A DNA stretch of 60,822 nucleotides from Myxococcaceae bacterium (GTDB taxonomy: Bacteria > Myxococcota > Myxococcia > Myxococcales > Myxococcaceae). Position 1 is the stretch's first letter. Each line of letters begins with the position of its first letter. The stretch spans positions 1-60,822 of the forward strand of contig JADGHL010000014.1 in NCBI GenBank assembly GCA_019686135.1. Direction: 5' to 3'. The notes beneath the pieces are model-generated. The model did not search any database, had not been told where the DNA came from, and saw only the letters and a program-made list of their open reading frames with translations. This document shows, one piece after another, positions 1 to 7,617 of the stretch. A program made the translations under genes and the position numbers.

Positions 1-1
1 G

Positions 2-2113
2 GGCGGGATGGGCGAGGTGTACCTGGCGAAGATCACGGGCGCGGCGGGTTTCGAGAAGCCGTGCATCGTGAAGACGATCCTCCCGTCGCTGTTGAGCGAC
101 CGGCAGTTCCTCGACCGCTTCCACCACGAAGCGAAGGTGCTGGTGCACCTGGTCCACTCCAACATCGCTCAGGTCTACGACATGGGCGAGGAGAACGGCT
201 CGTACTTCATGGCGCTGGAGTACGTGGCCGGGGTGGACCTCTCGCAGCTGATGGAGGCCGTGCGCAAGCAGGGCTCGCACATCCCGATCCCGATCGCCCT
301 CTACATCGGCGCGCGGATCGCCGAGGGCCTGGGCTACGCGCACCGCAAGACCGCGCCGGATGGGACGCCGCTGGGGATCGTCCACCGCGACGTCTCGCCG
401 CACAACGTGATGGTCGGCTACGAGGGCGAGGTGAAGGTGATCGACTTCGGGCTGGCGCGCTCTGCCGCCCGCAGCCGCTACACCCTGCCCGCCACGGTGA
501 TGGGGAAGCTGGGCTACATGTCCCCGGAGCAGGCGCGCGCCGAGCCGCTCGATCACCGCACCGACATCTACTCGTGCGGCCTGGTGATGTGGGAGATGCT
601 GGCCGGCCGGAGCGCGTTCAACGCGGGCACCATCGGCGAGATGATGGCGGCGATGGCCAACCCGCAGCTGCCGCCGCTGCGCGAGCTGCGCCCGGAGATC
701 GACCCGGCGCTCGAGGCGGTGGTGGCGCAGGCGCTGGCGCCGGATCCCGCGCTCCGCTACACGCGCGCAGACGAGTTCTCGCGAAAGCTCTCCGAGCAGC
801 TGCTCCGGACCGGATCGTCGATCGGCGCGGAGGAGGTCGGGCAATACGTCCGCACCGCGTGCCCCGAGGCGTTCGCCGAGCAGCGCAAGCTGATCTCCCG
901 GCTCTCCACCGTCTCCACGTTGAAGCGGACGCCGATCCCGCTCAACGAGATGAGCTCGCCACCCGTGCCGTCGACTCCGCCGGGTTCGGATGCGGACGGC
1001 TTCGCCGCAACCCACGTCGCCTCGCTCACCAGCGCGGAGGCGGCGGCGGTGAAGGGTTCGCGCGTGCCGTGGATCGTCGCGGGCGTCTCGCTCGCGCTGC
1101 TGCTCTGCGGCGGCGGCGTCTTGGCGTGGCGGTTGATGCAGGAGCGCGCATCCACGAACGCACCCACGCCAGCGCCGTCTCCAGCCGCCACAGCGACCGC
1201 CCTGGCACCTCCCGCAGCCGAACCGCCGTCGCCTGCTCCCGCTCCCGCTCCGGCGGAGGCGCCCACGGCTCCCACGACCGCGGCCGAGCCAGCACCTGCG
1301 GCGCATGAGGAGAAGTCGGCGGCAAACGACGAGCGGGCGACCGAGGTCGAAGCGGCGAGCGCGCATCGTCGGACCGCAGCCGACGTGGAGCTCGTCGAGG
1401 ACGTGACGGTGCGCCCGCTGATCGTCGATCACTCGGGCACGTATATCCGGGCTGGCGCGGTGGATGGGTTGACCGAGGGAACGGTGCTCAAGGTCGTGGG
1501 CAAACCGAAGGAAGGCGGCAAGCGGCGCGTGTTCGGCACCGCCACGGTGCTGGCCGTGAAGCCGAATCTGTCCCGCGTTGCGCTGGACCATGCGGCGAAG
1601 CGCGCGCGCGGCGCGAAGTTCGTCGCGCTCCCCTCCGCGCCGGTGAAGCCCGCGGTCGAGGTCGTGCGCAAATCCGAGGAGACGCCCGCCTCTCCAGCAC
1701 CCGCGGTGGCAGTCACGGAGCCTTCACCGCCGAATGCCCCGGCAGCTCCTGCCCAGACCGCCCCGACGGAGAAGCCGCCCGCGACGACGCCACCCGCGCC
1801 CGAGCCGCCCGCGCCGCCGAAGCCTGCGAAGCGGGAGCTTTACGGACGGATCACCGTCGGCGGCTCGCTCCTTGGCAAACACCTGGTGATCCACAACGCG
1901 GACTCCATCTCCTGGACCGGGTGCATGGTGTTCATCCGCGAGGACGGCAAGTACCCGGCGAAGTACGCCGCGGGCGCGCCGATCCCCGCCGGAGGTACGC
2001 AAGAGATCCCGCTCAATCGCTTCCACCGCGATCCGACCGCGCGCATGGTCGCGCCGAACATGGTGGGCATCACCTGCAACGAGGGGAGCGTCGACCTGCC
2101 GGCAAGGTGGTGA
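2..2113 (+). CDS. Ser/Thr protein kinase with transmembrane segment and extracytoplasmic C-terminal region (5' partial)
   Basis: Hanks-type kinase that phosphorylates Ser/Thr on target proteins. The frame is open to the left edge and the first residues (GGMGEVYLA) are already the glycine-rich ATP loop, so the true start lies outside the window. Numbering from the ATG at base 8: catalytic Lys22, HRD Asp128 (HRDVSPHN), DFG Asp146, activation segment GYMSPEQ. One hydrophobic segment (about residues 352-375) is followed by a long Ala/Pro-rich linker and a folded tail of about 200 residues that should lie outside the cytoplasm and could sense a signal. The stop codon overlaps the first remnant gene downstream. 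Kinase identity is certain; the tail is not recognised. Confidence 0.95.
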   Translation, partial: GGMGEVYLAKITGAAGFEKPCIVKTILPSLLSDRQFLDRFHHEAKVLVHLVHSNIAQVYDMGEENGSYFMALEYVAGVDLSQLMEAVRKQGSHIPIPIALYIGARIAEGLGYAHRKTAPDGTPLGIVHRDVSPHNVMVGYEGEVKVIDFGLARSAARSRYTLPATVMGKLGYMSPEQARAEPLDHRTDIYSCGLVMWEMLAGRSAFNAGTIGEMMAAMANPQLPPLRELRPEIDPALEAVVAQALAPDPALRYTRADEFSRKLSEQLLRTGSSIGAEEVGQYVRTACPEAFAEQRKLISRLSTVSTLKRTPIPLNEMSSPPVPSTPPGSDADGFAATHVASLTSAEAAAVKGSRVPWIVAGVSLALLLCGGGVLAWRLMQERASTNAPTPAPSPAATATALAPPAAEPPSPAPAPAPAEAPTAPTTAAEPAPAAHEEKSAANDERATEVEAASAHRRTAADVELVEDVTVRPLIVDHSGTYIRAGAVDGLTEGTVLKVVGKPKEGGKRRVFGTATVLAVKPNLSRVALDHAAKRARGAKFVALPSAPVKPAVEVVRKSEETPASPAPAVAVTEPSPPNAPAAPAQTAPTEKPPATTPPAPEPPAPPKPAKRELYGRITVGGSLLGKHLVIHNADSISWTGCMVFIREDGKYPAKYAAGAPIPAGGTQEIPLNRFHRDPTARMVAPNMVGITCNEGSVDLPARW

Positions 2114-2419
2114 GCGCTCGCGCTCCTCCGGTCGCGCTGGACCCCTTCCACCCTGAAGTCGAGCATCGCTCTGTGCTCGAGGACACCCCGCCTGCGGCGC
2201 TGCAGCGGTACGTGGAGTTGCTGCGTTCGATGACGCCGGAGCCGCGCGCGCGCCACGCTCGGGATGTGCCGCGGCGTCCGGCGCGCGGTGATCCTCGGGA
2301 TCCGCGCCCAGCATCCGGACATCGGCGATGAGGAGCTTCGCGTCTGCCTGATGGTCCGCCTGTACGGCCGAAGTGAAGCCCTCCGCGTCTTCGATCATGT
2401 GCCCGATGACGCCTGCTGA
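2107..2419 (+). pseudogene. Frameshifted first gene of a two-gene nucleotidyltransferase module
   Basis: Two frames join into one protein-like sequence of about 100 residues. Bases 2107-2255 read as a start with LRSMTPEPRARH. From about 2258 the next frame reads MCRGVRRAVILGIRAQHPD, then ELRVCLMVRLYGR, and ends at a TGA at 2417. The shift lies near 2250. Small proteins of this type (SMTPExR near the middle, RxxLxxRLYG near the end) are, from memory, often encoded just before an AbiEii-like nucleotidyltransferase, as here. The end overlaps the ATG of that partner (2406), which suggests former translational coupling. Function of the intact family is unknown to me. Confidence 0.6.
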
Positions 2420-2659
2420 TCTCCCGGATGTCTACGAGGTCGCGTGGCGCGTCGGCTCGGCGGTCGAGGCGTTGTCGATCCCCTACTTCCTCGGCGGGTC
2501 GCTCGCCTCCTCCTCGACTTCGTCGTCGATCTTCCGATCGCACTCATCCCCGACCTCGCACGAACGCTCGGCCCCGACTTCGAGGTCGATCAGGAGGCGC
2601 TCGCCGACGCAATTCGGCGGCGGAGCTCCTGGAACATCTACTTCCTGCCCTCCGTTTAG
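2406..2659 (+). pseudogene. Nucleotidyltransferase-like (AbiEii/DUF6036-type) remnant lacking its catalytic centre
   Basis: It starts at the ATG at 2406 (MTPADLPDVYEVAWRVGSA) and reads into IPYFLGGSLAS, the usual substrate-binding GGS motif. It then jumps frame near 2505 to DFVVDLPIALIPDLARTLGP and SSWNIYFLPSV, ending at TAG 2657. In relatives the segment between GGS and DFVVDLP holds a HGxPRxTxDxD-like stretch with the metal-binding acidic residues; that segment of about a dozen codons is missing and the frame is shifted. The C-terminal half of the family is also absent. The relic sits directly behind its frameshifted partner and runs into the end of a minus-strand relic. Confidence 0.65.
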
Positions 2660-3178
2660 ATACGGCTCCGCTCCCACGTCGTTGTTGGAAAGAATCACGT
2701 GCTCGGCAGACAGAAGCACAGCACCGACAGCCGCGCGACGGGCTTCGAGTACAGGCGTTTCGCAAACCGATAACGTAGATGGCACCGAGACCGAAGGAGA
2801 GGAGCCCGGGCAACCTGTAGGAGAACGCAGACACAAGGAACGCGCGGAACGACAGCGCGATCATCCAGAACGGACAGTGGAGCTTGTCCAGCCAGTCCCT
2901 TCCGCGTGCGTACAGGTTCAGGGAATCACCGCTCTCCGCCATCCGGCGCCCAAATCGCAGCGTAGAGCGCCGCGTCGGGTTCCATCACTGTGTTCCATCA
3001 CTGTGGTGAAGATCCCGCTCAGGTTCGCGAGGACTGCGATCACCAGAAACCAGCGAAAGTGCTGGTCAAGCCATGCACTCCACGTCGAGTCTTCGAACGG
3101 CCGCGCTAAGAATGACAAGGCGGAACAGGATAGCGGGGGTGGGCGCAGGCGCAGCGCGTCGGCCCATCGGCGCCGCAC
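2657..3178 (-). pseudogene. N-terminal relic of a GT39/ArnT-like membrane glycosyltransferase
   Basis: Minus-strand pieces in several frames follow the N-terminus of GT39-type lipid-linked sugar transferases. In order they read HFRWFLVIAVLANLSGIF, then MEPDAALYAAI in a second frame, then RMAESGDSLNLYARGRDWLD, FRAFLVSAFSYRLPGLL, YRFAKRLYSKPVARLSVL, and finally LLSAEHVILSNNDVGAEPYL. At least four frameshifts are needed. One is explained by a 13-bp tandem duplication at 2980-3005. Only about 165 of the usual 500 or so residues remain and the rest of the gene is gone. It abuts the nucleotidyltransferase relic tail to tail. Confidence 0.7.
2980..3005. repeat. 13-bp tandem duplication causing a frameshift
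   Basis: TTCCATCACTGTG occurs twice in direct succession (2980-2992 and 2993-3005). In the minus-strand glycosyltransferase relic the duplication repeats the codons around VME and adds 13 bases, which shifts the frame by one. Removing one copy joins GIFTTVME to the DAALYAAI frame. Confidence 0.9.
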
Positions 3179-3544
3179 ACCTGCTCACCCGCGTGCGCGA
3201 TCCGGGACGAGGGAGAGCATCCTGCGCCCGCGACCGGCTTCATTCTGGATGCCGGCCGCGACGTCGACAGGGACGGACCTCCGCGATCTGCCCGGCGCGG
3301 CCGGACCACCAGGCGCCGCCGGCTGCTCGTGGACCGCGGGATTGCGACACCGACGCTGCTCGGGCTCACGCCTCGCGCCATGGAACCGGTCGAGGTACTC
3401 GCCCGTCGAGTGAGCACTGCCGCCGCGGTCTCTGTCACGCGCGCGCCCGGGCGTGCAGAGGGCGCGAGCCGAGCCCGGCCGGTGGTGAGTAGCGGCCGGT
3501 CCCGCTTCGCTCGGCAGATGCGCACGGTCACGGTGGGAGGCGTG
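3179..3544. other. No recognisable gene
   Basis: Between the glycosyltransferase relic and the transporter start I see no frame with protein-like composition on either strand. A frame open from 3329 leads into the transporter, but its first 72 residues are low-complexity Ala/Arg/Val without family resemblance, so I treat it as leader sequence. Confidence 0.4.
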
Positions 3545-4414
3545 ATGGCCGCGAACCTCATCCGTTTCGCAGCGCTGGTGGGCATCGTGCTGTTGATGTT
3601 CTCCGAGGGTCTGCACATCGAGCGGGGCGAGCTGCGCTTCGTGCTTCGCCGGCCCGGGCTGGCGGCGCGTTCGGTGCTCGCCAGCGTAGTCCTCGTCCCG
3701 GCGGCGGCCTGGGTCTGCGCGGTGGTCTTCCGTCCTCCGGCCCCGGTGCAGGTGGGGCTGGCGATCCTCGCGGCGTCGCCTCTCTGCCCGTTCGTCTTCG
3801 AGAAGATCGCACGCGCAGAGGGCGACCGGGTGTTCGCCCGGAGCCTGCACGTCGTGCTGGCGATCGTCGCCATCGTCTCCACGCCGCTCGCGCTCGCCGG
3901 GCTGGGCCGGAGCCTCGCGCTGCCGCTCCACTTCCCGGTCTTCAGAACCGCGATCCAGGTGCTGCTGACCGTGCTCGCACCGATTCTCGCCGGCGTGGTG
4001 ACGTATCGCTTCTCGCCAAAGCGGGCAGCGCGGGTCCGCGAACCGCTCGAAAAGGTGGCGCTCGGGGCCATCGTGCTGGCGTTCGTCCCGGTCCTGACCC
4101 TGCGCATCCGGGTCTTCACCGAGCTCGGGCCGGGCGGCTACCTCGCCTTCGTAGGAATGGTCATCCTGTCGCTGGCGATCGGACACACGCTCGCGGGGCG
4201 CGACGAACGGCGGCGCACCACGCTGGCGCTCGAGTCCGCCGCGCGGAACCCGGGGCTCGCGCTGGCGATCGCCGCGGTCGACTTTCCCGGCGCGCACCCG
4301 GCCGCGGTGCTTTTGCCGTGGCTCGCGGTGTTCGTCCTCGTCACCGGCCTCTATGGTGCGGTCCGCCGTCGCACCACGACGTCCGCCCGCGCGCTCCGCC
4401 CGCCGGCACGTTGA
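3545..4414 (+). CDS. BASS-family (bile acid:sodium symporter fold) membrane transporter
   Basis: Integral membrane protein of 289 residues with eight to ten hydrophobic helices, likely a sodium-coupled carrier for an organic anion. Family signs are the N-terminal LLMFSEGLHIERGELRFV (usual MGL.l....f), AASPLCPFVFEKIARAEGD after helix 3 (usual sCPGG...N...a.GD), and ESAARNPGLALAI near the end (usual E.G.qNp.La). The start at 3545 was chosen because GGGAGG lies 5 nt upstream and the first helix follows at once; the frame is open 72 codons further up without family features. The CPGG-type motif is altered (SPLCPF), so the substrate is unknown. It stands alone between decayed genes. Confidence 0.75.
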   Translation: MAANLIRFAALVGIVLLMFSEGLHIERGELRFVLRRPGLAARSVLASVVLVPAAAWVCAVVFRPPAPVQVGLAILAASPLCPFVFEKIARAEGDRVFARSLHVVLAIVAIVSTPLALAGLGRSLALPLHFPVFRTAIQVLLTVLAPILAGVVTYRFSPKRAARVREPLEKVALGAIVLAFVPVLTLRIRVFTELGPGGYLAFVGMVILSLAIGHTLAGRDERRRTTLALESAARNPGLALAIAAVDFPGAHPAAVLLPWLAVFVLVTGLYGAVRRRTTTSARALRPPAR

Positions 4415-4471
4415 TTCGGCCGAAGCTCATGCGCCACGCGTCAGCGCGCGAGCGACGATCTGCAGGAACTT

Positions 4472-4716
4472 TTAGTCGAGCACCAGCCGCGGCACGACCG
4501 GCAGGGCGAAGGCGGCGAGGAAGACCCTCAGATGCGCGCGGTGCCCCCACGGGAACCAGCGCATCTTCGAAGCTGCCTCGTAGGCGCTGATGATGTCCGC
4601 CTGGGTGGACATGTCCTCGGCGCCGAGCGGGGAAGCGCTCGGGCGGATCGCGAAACCAGCGCGCTTCGAAGTCGCGGCCGTGCTCGGCGATCAGCCGGGA
4701 GAAGCGCGCCTCGCCT
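4472..4716 (-). pseudogene. C-terminal relic of a membrane protein
   Basis: Minus strand, two frames: FSRLIAEHGRDFEARWFRD (about 4716-4640), then after a shift MSTQADIISAYEAASKMRWF and HLRVFLAAFALPVVPRLVLD, ending at TAA 4472. The pattern of a charged segment, an (S)xADIxSxYE..xxMR segment and a last hydrophobic helix resembles the C-terminus of a family of multi-pass proteins of unknown function seen in proteobacteria. Everything upstream of base 4716 is missing and replaced by an unrelated plus-strand relic. Confidence 0.45.
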
Positions 4717-4717
4717 C

Positions 4718-4912
4718 TGCGGCCCCGGACAGGAGTGCTCGGGCGGGTCGGGCGTGCTGACGTGTCACACGGGGCTCTCCAACTGCAACGGCGTCTGCGT
4801 CGGCCTTCAGCGGGATACGCCAACTGCGGCACAGGCGGAAACGCGTGCGACGCGGGCGAGGTCTGTTCCGCCGGCACGCGCGCGCTGTCGCTGGTCGTCG
4901 GGCTTCGCACCG
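4718..4912 (+). pseudogene. Fragment of a Cys-rich repeat surface or lipoprotein
   Basis: Reads CGPGQECSGGSGVLTC and GLSNCNGVCVGLQRD in one frame, then NCGTGGNACDAGEVCSAGT in the next frame, typical of repeats with the pattern CGxGxxCSxGxC..GLxxCxGxCVxLxxDxxNCGxCGxxC. A single missing base near 4815 separates the two frames. Two expected Cys (in NCGxCG and SAGTC) are replaced. Neither start nor end of a gene remains; the homology begins abruptly where the minus-strand membrane relic stops. Confidence 0.6.
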
Positions 4913-4984
4913 TAGGGCGCGCCGATCGAACGAAACGCCTGCGATCTCAAAGCCTCTTCGCTCGACGCGACGGGGGTTCGCAGA

Positions 4985-5099
4985 TCAGCGGCTGTGCTGG
5001 CACACCACCGTGGGCAAACTGGACGCCGGCTTCCGTTGCGGCGCCCTGGACTTCCTCGCCGGCTCCGACTGGGAGCGGGTCCTCTTCCAGGCCGACTGA
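4985..5099 (+). pseudogene. C-terminal fragment of an unidentified protein
   Basis: A short stretch ending at TGA 5099 has ordinary protein composition (WHTTVGKLDAGFRCG, then DFLAGSDWERVLFQAD), unlike the Arg-rich sequence before it. No start is visible. It is probably the last 30 to 38 residues of a lost gene. I do not recognise the family. Confidence 0.3.
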
Positions 5100-5105
5100 G
5101 CGCCG

Positions 5106-5824
5106 CTACGCCTCGTTCTTCCGCGCCGGCTCGATCCCGGCGCGGCGGCCGAGTTCGCGGCGCAACAGCGCGACGCGCTCCACCTGGCCCTTCGCGGGGA
5201 AGCGCTCGTAGAAGCCTTCGACCCGGAAGTCCCGCTGGAGCTCCTCCCACGGCGCGAGCCTCTTCGCCCAGCGCTGGACCCGGTCTTCGGGCTCTCCTGC
5301 GTCGGCCTTCGCGAGATCGAAGCAGACGCGGAGCATCGCCTTCAGCGTCACCGGGCGGGTCACCATGTAGCCCGGGTGCCCCCACGCATCGCCCCAGGCA
5401 CGTTCGGCGGCCTTAAGGAAGTCGCGGACGACCTCGTAGCGCTTACGCGCCTGGGCCTGGGTGGCCTCGGTCACCTTCGCGTCGGAGACCCAGCGGTGCA
5501 GCTCGTTGAAGAGCTCCGCCTGGAGGATCCACTTCTCCTGCTTCGAGATGAACGCCGCGACCTCGTCCTCCGGCGGGACCTCCTCGGCGGCGATCCGATC
5601 GCCCTCGGCGTAGAAGCGGCTGATGACGCGCACCCGCTCGAGCAGGTCCTCCGCGGGATACGCGACCGAAGTAGAAGACACCATCCTTCTGCCGGATCTG
5701 CGCAGCGAGCATCTGCCCCTTCAGAGAGGTGGAGAACGCTACCGCCTTGCGCCGCGGATGGGCGGCCTTTCAGGCGTGGCTCTCGGATTTCTGAGGATCT
5801 GCGGCGTGTGCGGCGCGCACTCAC
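5106..5824 (-). pseudogene. DGQHR-domain protein gene, frameshifted and with its core deleted
   Basis: The probable start is GTG 5824, with GGAGG 8 nt upstream (VSARRTRRRSSEIREPR). After one shift near 5773 it reads AHPRRKAVAFSTSLKGQ and MLAAQIRQKDGVFYF; after an extra G near 5670 it continues VAYPAEDLLERVRVISRFY and AAEEVPPEDEVAAFI. From there it passes directly into KQEKWILQAELFNELHRWV and a helical tail ending at 5106. From memory, intact DGQHR proteins (DndB-like, about 370-400 residues) carry a middle domain with the DGQHR motif between these segments; it is absent here. A 192-residue frame (5106-5684) remains open but lacks the functional core. Confidence 0.65.
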
Positions 5825-5907
5825 GGTGCGTCCCTCCTGCGATGACGCGCACCTGACGGGGGGGCACGGGCGGTGCAGGGTGCGTCGCACGGAATGGAGG
5901 ACGACCC

Positions 5908-6300
5908 TTGAAGCAAATCCTTTCAGGCTCAGGCGTGGTGGTCGCGGTCGCGATGGTTCTTTCCGGCTGTGGCACCAACCCACTGCTCTGCGCCCAGGTG
6001 GCGTGTGACTGCGCACCGCCCATCAACGTGACCGTGCAGAGGGCGGGTGGCGGCGCGATTGCGGATGTCACGCTGGAGGGCGCGGATCTCTCGTCGGCGA
6101 CGTGCTCCGAGGATGCGGCCCAGGGCAAGACGTTCTGCTTCGCCATCGCGGACGTCGGAACGCATGCGTTCGACGTGAAGGCGCCGGGCTTTGAAACGAA
6201 GCACGTGGACGTGACGGTCACCGAGGGCACCAGCACCGGGTGCTGCCAGTGCGCCGGAAGCGACCGCGTCGAGCTGACGCTCGATCCGATGCAGGAGTAG
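5908..6300 (+). CDS. Small lipoprotein, unknown function
   Basis: 130 residues, starting at TTG 5908 with GGAGG 7 nt upstream. A lipoprotein signal (VLSGC, lipid-bearing Cys21) predicts anchoring in the envelope. The mature part is a compact beta-rich domain whose layout resembles carboxypeptidase-regulatory/PEGA-like modules (VTVQRAGGGAIADVTLEGA, then HAFDVKAPGFETKHVDVTV), with several Cys, including a CCQC near the end. It may be a surface accessory protein. No operon partner: a relic follows downstream. Confidence 0.7.
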   Translation: MKQILSGSGVVVAVAMVLSGCGTNPLLCAQVACDCAPPINVTVQRAGGGAIADVTLEGADLSSATCSEDAAQGKTFCFAIADVGTHAFDVKAPGFETKHVDVTVTEGTSTGCCQCAGSDRVELTLDPMQE

Positions 6301-6339
6301 ATGCGCGGGCTGGCCGCCCTGGGCTCGACCGAGCCCGTT

Positions 6340-6613
6340 GCCAGAACGCAAGGCTACGTCCCAGCAGGTTGCAGTCAGGACGGTTGTAGGTGGCGGATAG
6401 GTCGAATCGGGGCATTGTTCCGGGCGAAAGGGCGTCAGCCACGCAAGTTGCACCCAGAGAACGGTCGTTGGAGTACCGGATCCGTCGAATGACGCCGGTG
6501 GCCGCACCAGCGACGAGGCCTGCGACTGCTGCTCGGGGAGCCAGTGCCCGGCGGGATCGCGCTCCTGTGAGACGGAGCCGGTCCACGTCTGGTCGAAGTC
6601 GTACTCTTGCTGA
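6340..6613 (+). pseudogene. C-terminal fragment of a secreted Cys-rich protein
   Basis: In one frame GYVPAGCSQDGCRW, then after a shift (a TAG lies in the second frame near 6395) HCSGRKGVSHASCTQ, NDAGGRTSDEACDCCSGSQC and PAGSRSCETEPVHVWSKSYS, ending at TGA 6611. The eight or more regularly spaced Cys and the clean ending mark the true C-terminus of an exported protein. The start is gone. The stop is only 40 bases before the next gene and in the same frame, as if a deletion had joined the two. Confidence 0.5.
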
Positions 6614-6652
6614 CGTCGACCGTCGCTCCGAAAGCTGCTGCTGACCGCGCAT

Positions 6653-7099
6653 GTGGTCGTGTCGATCGGTTGGTTCGGCGCGGCGGCGTCCGTGCTGGCA
6701 TTGAGCATCGTCGCACTCGCCCGGCCTGGCGGCGCGGGTACGATGTACGAGGCGACGGAGGTCGTCTGGCGCGCGGCGATCGTCCCGTCGAGCCTTTCGG
6801 CCCTTCTCACCGGCGTCGTCCAGGCGCTCGCGACGCAGTGGGGCCTGTTCCGCTACTTATGGGTCGCGACCAAGTTGGTCATCACGGTCGCCGCCGTCCT
6901 GCTGCTCCTGCTGCACACGCAGTCGATGCTGTCGGAGCTGGTGCGCTCGGCGATCGACGGACAGGTCCAGGGTTACGGCGGGATGTCGCCGCGCGTGCAC
7001 CTCGTCGTCGCCTCCGGCGGGACACTGGTGCTGCTCTTCGTCACAACGATCCTGTCCATCTTCAAGCCCTGGGGCCGGACCGGGTTGGGCCGTGCATGA
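6653..7099 (+). CDS. Small integral membrane protein
   Basis: 148 residues with four hydrophobic helices and a short loop (MSPRVH) before the last; ends in KPWGRTGLGRA. I recall similar uncharacterised four-helix proteins in actinobacteria and proteobacteria, usually starting MRKLLLTAHVVVSxGWFG. Here the frame upstream reads SLRKLLLTAHVVVSIGWFG with CTC in place of the expected ATG, so the natural start seems lost. GTG 6653 is the first usable start and cuts into helix 1. The stop overlaps the next start (ATGA at 7096), so the three genes to 8096 are probably one transcript. Confidence 0.6.
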   Translation: MVVSIGWFGAAASVLALSIVALARPGGAGTMYEATEVVWRAAIVPSSLSALLTGVVQALATQWGLFRYLWVATKLVITVAAVLLLLLHTQSMLSELVRSAIDGQVQGYGGMSPRVHLVVASGGTLVLLFVTTILSIFKPWGRTGLGRA

Positions 7100-7617
7100 A
7101 TCCTGACCGGCTTCGCGTGCGGCGAGCAGTTCCGGGCGACGAGCCCGTGCTGCGGCGCCTGCGCATCGAAGCGTTGACCGAGGCACCGGAGGCGTTCAGC
7201 TCCACGCTCGCCCGTGAAAAGGCGCGCACCGAAGCGGACTGGCGGCGCTGGCTGTCGCCGGGCATCACGCTGCTGCTCGAAGAGGCGGGTGTGGCCCGCG
7301 GCCTGGTGGCGGGTGCGCTCGATCGGGACGATGCTCACATCGCGCACCTGATGGCGATGTGGATCGACCCCGCGCTGCGGGGCTCGGGCACCGCCGACCT
7401 GTTGGTCCAGGCGCACTTCGACTGGGCGCGCAGCGCCGGCGCGCGCGTGGTGCGACTGGGCGTCATCGACACCAACGCCCGCGCCCGCCGGCTGTACGAG
7501 CGCCACGGCTTTCGCGTCACGGGCCCGGGGCCGTTCAGCGCCGACGGACGCCGCGAGATCCACATGGAGCGCCCGCTGGATGAGGCGACGGGGTTGTCGG
7601 GAGAGGAGCTTCCATGA
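7096..7617 (+). CDS. GNAT-family N-acetyltransferase
   Basis: 173 residues. GNAT enzymes move an acetyl group from acetyl-CoA to an amine of a small molecule or protein. The fold is visible: RLRVRRAVPGDEPVLRRLR (beta1-alpha1), AHLMAMWIDPALRGSGTADL (beta4 and the acetyl-CoA loop, where RGSGTA replaces the usual RGxGxG/A), VVRLGVIDTNARARRLYERH and GFRVTG (motif B). The start is ATG 7096, overlapping the preceding stop; its own stop overlaps the next ATG at 7614. Substrate unknown. Confidence 0.88.
   Translation: MNPDRLRVRRAVPGDEPVLRRLRIEALTEAPEAFSSTLAREKARTEADWRRWLSPGITLLLEEAGVARGLVAGALDRDDAHIAHLMAMWIDPALRGSGTADLLVQAHFDWARSAGARVVRLGVIDTNARARRLYERHGFRVTGPGPFSADGRREIHMERPLDEATGLSGEELP

Noticed and set aside
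3329-3544. A 72-codon N-terminal extension of the BASS transporter
   Set aside because: No family features, and a better ribosome site stands before the ATG at 3545.
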